Positions 22,074-31,900 of a DNA stretch of 64,000 bases are shown here, piece after piece. The stretch lies in NCBI RefSeq assembly GCF_002776525.5, contig NC_045439.1:157410887-157474886 (forward strand), written 5' to 3'. The stretch is from Piliocolobus tephrosceles. Taxonomy: Eukaryota > Chordata > Mammalia > Primates > Cercopithecidae. The translations under genes were made by a program, and so were the position numbers. A model generated the notes under the pieces. It was not told where the DNA came from, did not search any database, and was given only the letters and a program-made list of their open reading frames with translations. The first letter of the stretch is position 1, and each line of letters begins with the position of its first letter.

Positions 22074-23900
22074 TCAGCCAGTATTTCTTCACATATTATG
22101 CTAGTACCTCAGTCTTTCTCTTCTTCTTCTGTGTTTCAATAATACAAATATTAGATCATTTCATGTTATTCCATAGGTTCCTGATGCTCTGTACATTGAT
22201 TTTCTTTCTTTCTACTATTCAATTTCTATTGCTCTAGCTTCAAGTTTACTCACTCTTTCCTCTGCTCTCCATTCTGTTACTGAGTTCATCCAGGGATTTT
22301 TTAATTTCATTTGTTGCAGCTTTCGGTTCTAAAATTTTCATTTGGTTCTTGTTTGTATTTTCTATTTCTTTGCTAAGATTTTGAAGCCTTTCATCTCAAA
22401 AGTTTCCCCTTACATATTGCAGCATGGCTACAATAGCTGCTTTAAGTCTTTAAAAATTCCAACATGTGTCATTGCAGGGTTGATGCCTTTTGATTATCTT
22501 TTTCCTTTTAGCTTGAGATTTTTCTGGTTCTTTAAATACGAGGCATTTGGGGTTGTATCTGGACCTTTTGGATATTATAAGGCTCTGTGTCTTATCTAAA
22601 TCCCAAAGAGAATGTGGACATTGTTGTTTTAATACACAATTGACCTGATTAGGTTCGAGCTACAGGTTCTGACCGACTATCTGTGGGCTGTGGTTCCAAT
22701 GTCAATTCAGTTTTCAAAGGCTTTGCAATACTACGTGAATCTGCTCTGCCTGTGCATTCTCCATGGGCTTGTCTGGGACCTGGGGTTGTGGTCTACCTTT
22801 AAGCTCCATTCTCAAAGCTTGTGGTGTGCTATGAGGAACAGATCCATGCAAACGCAGCTCAGAAGTGAGCCTAGAAATTCATACACAATTCTATGGGATT
22901 ACTCTCTTGAGACCTTTTCTTTCCATTATCTCCTGCTCTCTGGAGCCTCCCTTTCTCATCCTGTGGCCAGAAAGCCCAGGCTTTCGTTTCTCACTCTGCT
23001 GCACACTTCCCACAACTGTGACTGCATCCAGGGTCAATCTGTGGGAGAATCCAGGGAGAGAAGAAACAATGAAACATTGTTTTACACTCCTGGTACCGTG
23101 ACTCTTCTGGTCAGAGAGAAGGATTCCTGTCCATTAGAGTTTTAGGCACCCTGCCAACAGCCACTGCCCTTGTCACCCCTGCTGCTGTGGGATTGCTTGA
23201 GGCTGGGAGGGAGAGGATGGAAAAATAACCAGGGCATTCCTCTCACTCTCTGACTCTCAGGAGTCCCCTTTCCTGCTCTTCGAGCAGAAAGAGAGGGCTT
23301 CTCTTGGAGTGCTCTTTGTCCACACCCATTGTGCCCTCCCAGGTTTTGGGGGAAGGGGCTCTGAGTCCAGACTGGGTAATACTGGAGGAAAGGTAAACGG
23401 GAAATACACCATTAATTTGGTGGCCCTTCAGCTTCTGGCTTCATTCCCCTGTCAGCTGACCATTGCTTTTTTAGAGTTCTCAGGCGGCTGCCCCTTGCCT
23501 TCTGTCCACGAAGCATCATTTCACTCAGTGGAAAGGCAGGTAAAAGGTGCTTATTTCATCTCGCCCAGATCAGGAACCTACCTCCATCTAGTGAATTTTT
23601 ATTTCAGATGGGGTATTTTTCCAGCTCTAGAGTTTCCATTTGTTTTTTGTTTTTGTTTTTTTTTTTTTTCTTTTTGTGATTTTAATGTCTCTCCTTGTTA
23701 TGTTTGCATTTTTTAAAACAAATCCTTGAATATATCTATAATAGTTGTTTTAAAGTCCATGATTACTAGTTCTATCACCTCTGCTTTTTCTTGGCCTGTT
23801 ATTACTGACTCTTTTTGTTTATTTGTTTTGGGTTACATTTTCCTGCCTTTTGCATGTATAATAATTTTTATGGAATGCTGGACTTGAGAATATTGCATTG

Positions 23901-24060
23901 TTGAATATCTGGATTTGGTTGTCTTCCTTTAGAAAGTGTTGCATTTTGTTCTGATAGGCACTTAATTTCTTTGTGCATCAACTTGAAACTCTCAAGACTT
24001 GTTTTAACACTTTGTTAGGGCTTTATCTAGGGTCATTTCTTTCTGTGTTCTCTATTGGAC
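23901..24060. other. AT-rich, probably L1M-derived
   Basis: Continues the AT-rich style of the preceding L1M block up to the DNA transposon; no separate feature seen. Confidence 0.4.
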
Positions 24061-24460
24061 TACAGGCACATGCCACTATAGAAGGGGGATACATTGTGAG
24101 AAATGTATTATTAGGCAATTGTGTTGTACAAACAACAGAGAGTGTTGAGTGTGCTTACACAAACCTAGATGGTATAGCTTGCTACATGCCTAGGTTATGT
24201 GGTACAGCCTATTGCTCTTAGGCTACAAACCTGTGCAACGTGCTAGTGAATACTGTAGGCAACTGTGATACAATGGTAAGTATTTGTGTATCTAGACATA
24301 TCTAAACATAGTAAAGGTAATGTGTTGTATTATAATGTTACATGGCTACGATGTCACTAGGTGAGAGGAATTTTTTAGCTCCATTATAATCTTGTGGGAC
24401 CCCTGTCATACATGTGATCCATCGTTGACCAAAAACATCTTCATGTAGCGCATGACTGTA
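24061..24460. mobile_element. Non-autonomous Tigger-like DNA transposon
   Basis: A 400-bp element with imperfect terminal inverted repeats of about 20 bp (TACAGGCACATGCC at the left, GCGCATGACTGTA at the right) and TA at both ends, as expected for TA-targeting Tc1/mariner-Tigger elements. Internal phrases ACACAAACCTAGATGGTATA, CCTATTGCTCTTAGGCTACA and ATCGTTGACC match a common primate MER/Tigger family as I remember it. It encodes no transposase. The family name is not certain. Confidence 0.75.
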
Positions 24461-24671
24461 ATTTGGTATTCAGTGAGGACTCTCCCTTCTGGCTGACCAG
24501 AACACAAAGGCCTCCCAACTTGTACGAGTTCTGGTTACTGCAATGCCTACAGCTGCCTATACCTGTGCATTGTGGTTGTGTGTCCAGCCCCATGGACTCT
24601 TGCCCTATATAGGTACACATCTGTTTTCATCTGAGACTCAGGGTGACCCCGTGCAGATTCATGAACCCCCC

Positions 24672-24987
24672 TTTTTTTTCTTTTTCTTTTCTTTTTTTTT
24701 TTTTTGAGGTGGAGTCTAGCTCTGTTGCCAAGGCTGGAGTGCAATTGGTGTGATCCGGTTCACTGCAACCTCCGCCTCCTGGGTTCAAGCAATTCTCCTG
24801 CCTCAGCCTTCCAAGTAGCTGAGACTACAGGCACTTACCACCATGCCTGGTTAATTTTTGTAATTTTAGTAGAGATGGGGTTTCGCCATGTTGGCCAGGC
24901 TGGTCTTGAACTCCTGACCTCAAGTGATTCACCCACCTTGGCCTCCCAGAGTGCTGGGATTACAGGTGTAAGCCACCATGCCTGGCC
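24672..24987 (-). mobile_element. Alu SINE, antisense
   Basis: T-rich tail, GAGGTGGAGTCTAGCTCTG, ending CACCATGCCTGGCC. ATGAACCC on both sides is the target duplication. Confidence 0.97.
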
Positions 24988-25372
24988 TATGAACCCATTT
25001 TTCTGCCTCCCCAAACTCCAGTTGCTGTTTCCTCAGCTTGGCAAGACCATTGTTCTCTGCTGGATCCTCTCTCTGCACCAGGGCTGGGAAATGCCTGCAG
25101 GCAAGAAGCCAGGTTGATTGGAGGGCTCATGCTCTCTGCCTGGCTGCTCTGAGGGATCATGTGCCTGTACTGCCTGTTATTTGCAAATTGTTTTTTCATA
25201 TATTTTGTCTGGTTTCCAACTTGTTTGCAGCAGGAAGGCTAGTCTGATGCCAGTGCTCTGTCTTAACTAGAAGTGAAAGTCTGCTTATTTTAATCAGAAT
25301 TATTGAATTATTAGACTGCTTTGACATCATGCAGACAAAGCTCTAAGTAGCTTTTTAAATATGTTACCTGGT
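24988..25372. other. No recognised feature
   Basis: Moderately AT-rich sequence between two Alu copies; may be the 5' end of L1M sequence but I cannot support it. Confidence 0.4.
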
Positions 25373-25530
25373 GGAGCATGATGGCTTATACCTGTAATCC
25401 CAGCTCTTTGGGAGGCTGAGCAGGGAGAATCGCTTGAGCCCAGGAGTTCAAGGTTAGAGCGAGCTATGATTGCACCGCTGCACTCTAGTCTAGGTGGCAG
25501 AGTGAGACCCTGTCTCTAAAAAAATACATA
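25373..25530 (+). mobile_element. Alu-derived monomer, sense
   Basis: A single Alu unit: TGGTGGAGCATGATGGCTTA at the start, CTTGAGCCCAGGAGTTCAAG in the middle, then CGAGCTATGATTGCACCGCT and GAGTGAGACCCTGTCTC, which belong to the right arm. It is therefore a left-right fused monomer (an internally deleted Alu) or a FLAM/FRAM-like copy. Confidence 0.85.
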
Positions 25531-28247
25531 AAATTAAACTGTTACCTGATAAAAGAGATGGCCTCAGAAATTTAATTGAAGTAAATATTGTACAGCCTGA
25601 TTGCATTTTCAGATTTCTGACACATTCCCGTGAAAGTGTCTTAGGGAGATCCAGGGAAGCCTGTTTCTCAGAAAAGGGCTGCCATACTCTAAGAAACAGT
25701 TCTATAATAGTATTTGCAGAGCAATTGAACACAAACTTGCACTCCTGATTGTTACTGCAAAAGTAATACTTACCCATCATTGAGAATTTAGAATGTAATG
25801 GCAAGTCCCCCAAAAGAATCACCATAGTCCCCATCAGTTAGTGCTTGTCACTCTTTTTATTATAGCAGCTAAACATTTGTACTCTGTTACCAATATATCC
25901 ACACAAATAGTCTGTATGAAAAAATTAACTCATAATGTATGACTTCTACAAATGATATATTTGAGTCTCCCTAGCAGGGTGGATCTGATGGAAGAATTGG
26001 GGAGGTTGTTAATGATGCAAATTTGCAAGCCAGTTATTTGCTGCACTGACCTGAAGTAGGCGTGTTGTTGCATGTGGATGGTGGTAGGATGGATGTGGGA
26101 TGGACGAGTTCACTGAGAAGCCACCAAGGGCTGCGGCTGCTGGGATGGCAAGGGAGTGTCGCTTGTTTCCCCTGGACATGCAGTGAGGCACAGGGAGAAT
26201 AGATGAACAGGGAGAATCGATGCACAAGGAGAATCGATCCACGATCAGACCAGCCCTGCCCCTCCTTCCCCCTAGGAGGTAGGATGGCAGACAGAGACAC
26301 TTATGGGCCATCTGTCCCAACAGTCCATAGAGGCCTCCTGGAGTCATAAATATGCTGTAAGTTTATCTTCATCTCATTTAAGAAATAATGTAGTAAACCA
26401 GAATTAAACAAAAGACACCAATTCAAGAAAGCTATGTTGTGGAAATGATTTTTTTAAAGGCAAGTTATAAAAAGACAGGATAATTGTACTAAGAAACTTG
26501 AGACAAAGGCTTGTTGCTGTGAATAAGCTTAATTATTTAAATTTGACCTTCTTGGCAGTCAAGGCAAAAAAAAAAAAAAGGAAAATAGCATTACAAAGTG
26601 CTTGCTATCTAACACAGTTCCATGATTCTTTATTAGAAACTCTTGGGGGTGGATGCTTTTCTGATTCAGAACATTTGGATTTTACACCAGTAATAAACTA
26701 CGTATGTATGTTAAGTAACGCCCTAATAGGATTAGGGTGGCAACTCGTTGTCAAGTGCATTCATACATTTTTGCAGTGAAATATGCAAATATTCACATTA
26801 AGACTTTAACTATCCTTATATCTGACCGAGTCAGGTTTTGCCACCAAATGAGTTTGCCACGAACTTATGGAAAAAGTGTTGGTTTTCAGGATTATTTAGA
26901 TTTTGGAACGGTGTGTTAGAGACTGCAGACCTGTAATGGAAGCTGTTAATTAATCTCTAGGGAGGGAGAAATGTTTTCCTACTTCACAAATGTAATACCA
27001 TGTGGACTTTAAAGATATTGCACAACAAAATGAGCAGGTTCACAGTGGATGTTATACCAAAAAAATGCATTGTGTCAACAAACTCTACTGAACTCTATTG
27101 GACGGGCATCTGGCCTGTCACCAGGATGCCGGGAGGGGCAGGAGAGGGCAGGACGCAGCCCTGGATGTGGGATGACCTTTGCTCTTCAGGTACACATTGG
27201 CGGGTGGTGTGCTGCCTCAGGAGGCCAGAGCACAAAGGCAGTGGGGACTGAGTCCTGGGAGGAGGCCAGCGACTGAATCAGAGGAGGCTCTGCAGGGCAG
27301 CACCAGGTGTAGGGGGTTTGTTTGGCTACAAGTGACAAAGACCTAGGATCAAGCTGGAGGAGCAGCAGGGACTGAGGATCTTATAGCAGAAAGTGCAGAG
27401 GCAGGGTGGCAGTGGGCACCCTATGCCAGGCTCCAGGGTGTCTCCCTGGGTGTAGCCCTCCTCAGGGTGTGGCCTCACACTTGGCTGGTAAAAGATGTGA
27501 TATCCTGACAATGGCAGAAGTCCCGTGGAACATGCTAGACTATTTCTTCCTGTGGGTCTCTTTTATCAGAGAGGAAACCTTAGCCAGGAATTCCCAGCTG
27601 ACTTTTGTTTATGTCTTATCAGCAGGACAGGGTCCTCAGTCCCCCAGCAAGTGGGGAGAGAGTCAAACAGCCGGTAGTGGCCAGCCAGGACAGTCCCCAC
27701 GTCACTGGCAGAGAGGAGAGGGGCACATCAAGGTGAGCCTCAAACAGCGGGGAAAGGAGGGTCACAGCCAGTGGACCGGCCACCCATTGAGCTCACCAGG
27801 GTTGGGGAGGAAGGTATGGGGGGACAAGACAGAGCTAGTGGGAGGTCAGCCTTGAAACCCTGGGATGGGTTGAAGGGCGTTGGTGATGACAACCAAGGGA
27901 AGTCCCGGACCTTGAGCTCGTGGGGAAAGGGGCCAAAAGGGGCTGGGTGAGTCTGGTCAGGGCTGCTCCTTCAGCATGGAAAGGCTTGGGAAAGCAGTGG
28001 GTTTGGGACTAGCAGAAGTGAGGGGCCGAGCCCCAGCTCAGGCAGTGATGCAGGGGCCAGATCAAGGCACCTTTCAGGGCTGCAGGGCTGAGCACACCCC
28101 AAAGCCCACCGGCCCCACACCTGTGCAGGAAGGGCCATGTGTCTTCTGTACCTGTGTGCAAGTGTGGGCTGCTTCTCCCACACCAAGCAATGCAGTTCTC
28201 CAGTTCCCTACAGATGCCAAACAGGTGTCCTACGGTGTAACTCAATT
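25531..28247. other. Largely unassigned; AT-rich to 27.05 kb, then GC-rich
   Basis: 25.55-26.0 kb may be an old L1M(E) 3' UTR trace (GCAAAAGTAATACTTACCCATC), not firmly assigned. 26.3-27.0 kb is AT-rich and unrecognised. 27.05-28.2 kb is GC-rich with a 149-codon frame (27406-27855) lacking any known motif. A 17-bp triplet repeat sits at 26191-26241. Confidence 0.45.
26191..26241. repeat. Three tandem 17-bp units
   Basis: Units at 26191-26207, 26208-26224 and 26225-26241 share the frame CARGGAGAATMGATNNA; units 2 and 3 both contain GGAGAATCGAT. Each differs from the next by only 2-3 bases. It lies in otherwise non-repetitive DNA. Confidence 0.85.
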
Positions 28248-28966
28248 CTGACTCGGTCTACCTAGATAGCATCAGACCCCACAGGTTAAGGGCTGAGCTC
28301 TGTCCCACAGAGCTGCCCCGCCCCGTCACATGCTGACTGCAGGTCCAGGTTGTCACCTGTGTGCTTCTGACAAACAAGCTGTAAATCAGGGGTTCCCACG
28401 ACTCCCTCCCTGGGTTCCATCATTTACTAGAATGGCTCACAGAACTTAGGGAAACCCTTTACTTACGTTTAGCGGTTTATTTTAAAGGATCTTATAAAAG
28501 ATACAGATACACAGCCAGATGGAAGAGATGCACAGGCAGGCAACGTGGAAAGGGGTCAGAGCTTCCAGGCCTCTCTGGGTGCCACCCTCCCAGCCCCTCT
28601 GTGTGTTCAGCACAGGGTTCTACCAACCTGTCATTTCGGGTTTTTATGGAGGCTCCATTACATAGACTGATTGATTATACCGTTGGCCTTTGGAGATCAA
28701 CTTGACCTTCGGCTCTTCTACCCTCTCTGAAGCGGGGTAGTGGAGCTGAAATCCCAACCCTCCAATTACTGGTTGGTTCTCCTGGCAACCAACCCCACTC
28801 CTGAGTCTACCCAGGAGTCCCCAGCCACCAGTCCCTCTCATGAGCACACACAAAGACACTTATGGCTTTGGAGATTCAAGAGTTTTAGAAGCTGTGTGCC
28901 AGGAAAGAGGGCGGGGAGACTACACAAGGCCAAATGCATATTCTTCATTATAGCACAAAATCACAA
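28248..28966 (-). mobile_element. LTR-retrotransposon LTR remnant, antisense
   Basis: The stretch reads as a reverse-complemented LTR: TGACAAACAAGCTGTAAATC, AGAATGGCTCACAGAACTTA, TTACTTACGTTTAGCGG, TTTTTATGGAGGCTCCATTA and finally GCACAAAATCACAAT. A degraded AATAAA-like signal would lie in TTTATTTTAAAGG read on the minus strand. I recognise the style as an old ERVL- or ERV1-class LTR but cannot name the family. The edges are approximate. Confidence 0.5.
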
Positions 28967-31900
28967 TGTCCTAATGTAGGAAAGTGGTGGGTTCAGTTAT
29001 GGCACTGCTGATGGGGTACCTTCTATCCATTTACCTTGACAGCTAAGTCTTCACAATGACCGGAAGGCCAGGCTCAAGTGTAGGATCCTGGAATCCATTC
29101 TGCACAGAAATGTGGCCAAGGCCCCGCCTGTTCCCCTCGACTCCCACTCCTTGTCCGTCCCACAGCGCGGCCAGCCCAGCCCAGCCCATATGGGGATTAT
29201 CACTGGAAACAGCTGCCCCTTGTGGCACAAGGCCCACAGCTGTGCACCCCTATCAGGAAGAGACCCAGGGAGGCCCACGAGGCCCAGGTGGAGGTGTCTG
29301 GGGGGAATGCGAGGCCGCAGGGCCAGCTGCATGGTCTAGCAGGGGCACGGGTCTGGGTGGGCAGATCTCCTGGGCCCACAGGCTCCTCGCCTGTGGGGAG
29401 GGCACCACTGGAGGAGGGCCCGGAATAGCGGCTCTGACGGTGGCACTGGCCTCCATCCAGGGGGTGACAGGGGGATGCAGGGAAGGAGGAGAGGGAGGAC
29501 TCTAGAGGGATACCGCAGCACCTAGCCTGGGCCAGGAGGAGCATGGTACCCCCCTCACCAACATGGGGCCTGCCAGGGAAATGGCTGGGCACGCATTCTT
29601 TTCATGTTAGTGTGGAGTCTTGGTATTTTTTTCATGGCATAATATTCCACAGTGTAGAGGGTGCCCCATCACACCCGGGCATCCTTGTCACCCCAGGGTG
29701 CAGGCCGTGCTGTTGGGAGGTTTGGAAAGGAGAGGAACCCAAGGGTAGGCTCCAAACAACACCTGGGCAAGGGAGGGCTGTCTCTTCTCCATTTGGGGTG
29801 TTTCTTGTTGATTCGTTTCCTGGTTTGTGGGAGCCCTGAGCAGGACGGGGTCTTATAGGAAGGCATGGATGGCATGGGCAGAGCAGTCTTGCAATTTTTG
29901 TTTGCGTGAAAGCTGTGCTCCTGGAGACAGACCTCTAGGTGGCTGGAGGCCCTGAGTTCAGGGGCTCCCTTTTCTCCTTACAGATGAGGTGGCCCAGGCT
30001 GAGGCTCTAAGTCAGAGCCGTCCATCCATCAACTGCTAGAGAAAGGGAGAGTGTAGGGGCGCTGGGCTGGAGCAGAGACAGAAGGACCAAGGTCTGGGTG
30101 AAGTTGTGGCCTGGGTGCTGGCTGCCCCTGGAAGGAGTGCAGTTAGGGGCCCCTGGATGATAGCCCTCCTCCAGGGCACTATGACCACAACTCGGCGTTT
30201 GTTCGTGCCTCTGCCGGGCCCCAGAGCCTGCCTGGCCTGGCTCCTGCGCTGTGGGGTCAGATGTGAGGATGCTGAGCCCTGACCAGGAGGAAGGCGGTGG
30301 GGCACACCCGCCCAGCCCACCACCCACCCTCTGCTGTCACGTGTCTGCCCGCCAGGAGGAGGCCCACAATGCAGCTTTGTGTAGCAGCTGGCTCTGAGCA
30401 CACGCAGAGTGTCTGGGGCAGTCCTGGCCAGCAGTGCCAGCCCTGGAAGCCAGAGATGCCAGGCCGGGGAGGGAGGATCCACCCTGCCCAACCCCTCCAG
30501 GGCCTGGGGCCAGGCGCTCTCCAGGAAACACCTGGGCTGGCCAGGCTTCTTCAGGGGACACCCAGGACCCCTGGAGGCTGTGTCTGGGGAATAGGAAACT
30601 TTCAACAGAGGCTTGGCTGTTAGTCCCCAACTAGCAGGGCCTGTGGGGTACCCTGGGACCACCAGGCCACCGGTTGGACCAACTCAGCCTGCCTTGGGAT
30701 TCCCAACAGAGCCCCCTGGTCCCAGGTGAAATGAGAAAAAAGAGGACAGCTTTGCCCATGTCTGTAATGCTGAATGTTTCTATTATTTTTAATATGAGTT
30801 TTTTGAAATGTTAAAAAATTCTTTTTAAATGAAATTATTATAGTGCATAGAGATTGTTTTTATGACAACATCCTTAATCAGCAAAACTAAAAGTCACTAA
30901 CTCTATTTTCAGCCTTTATAAAAACGTGACTCCTGAAGCCCCCAAACATTGACCCCTCGGTGCTGGCCGGGCTGCTGGGCGCCTCGTGCAGGCGCAGCTG
31001 GGCAGCTGTGGGGAACAGTTGGCGGGCGGCAGCCAGGCAGTCACGTCTGGAGGGCTCTGTGTGGGATGCCCCAGAGTTGCCCAGAGCTGGGTGGGGGTGG
31101 AGGCTCTCCTGAGCTGGGACCTTTTCCCCTCTGGACCAGGGATGGCGTTGACCCTCCCTTCCCTGCCCCTCCCCACCCCACTGCCTTTGTCCGCTTTAAG
31201 AACGCACACCTGTGCAACCCTGCATGGCTCCCCTCCAGCCTGTGTGGGACAAGGGCCGGTCCCTGGTGTCCAGCCCGGCTCTCAGGAACACCCCTTGGCG
31301 ATGCTGGGCAGCAAGCCCCTCCCCAGCTCTTCCCTTGGCAGATGAGGGTGGTGTCAATGGGCTCCCTACACAGTCCATCGTCTTTGGGTTGCCCTAGCAT
31401 TGCTATAAACAGAGCATTCTGTAGGAAGAAACAGACCTTTTGCCCGGTGACTTGGCCTGGATCTAAGAAAAACAGCCATCCTCGGCCAGCAGGGACCATC
31501 CCCTGCCTTGTGGGATGGCTGCTGTGTGTGGGCAGGCGGGGACAGCCCATCTGCCACGGCTGCCCAGTGGCGAGGTCCCTTGGGGACCCTGCCGCCAAGT
31601 GAATACAGGGCCTTACTGTGACCAGCCCACCAGGAGACGTTATCAGGCCTGAAGCAGGTCCCCAGGGGATTAGGCCATCTGGAGTGAGGCGCTGGCGGGG
31701 AAATTGCTTCTCTTTCACAGAAATGTTTAAGAAACAAATCCAGGGAAGGCCTGTTTTTTTGAATGACACAGTAACGTGTCGAACTTAATTTAAGAAACAC
31801 CCTCAGATATTTTTATTTCCTTTTTGCATTGAATTTGCATTGAGGTTTTCAAAAAATGCAAAAGGGCCTTTCTACTGGGCCTGAATCTTACAAGATTTCT

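Larger units (their letters stand above)
18545..23900 (-). mobile_element. Old L1M LINE sequence, antisense, with nested Alus
   Basis: AT-rich antisense L1 text. A 62-codon minus frame at 18544-18732 (LPKPSQEETDNLNGPMSFE) matches the ORF2 linker style before the reverse transcriptase. Further right, ORF2 endonuclease and then 5' region phrases follow. Three Alus and a CCTT microsatellite interrupt it. It may be more than one L1M copy. Beyond about 22600 the identification rests mainly on continuity and is weaker; no gene is visible there. Confidence 0.6.

Noticed and set aside
31041..31769. 242-codon minus-strand frame
   Set aside because: No recognisable domain, Gly/Pro-rich composition, overlapping plus-strand frames of similar length; most likely chance in GC-rich DNA.
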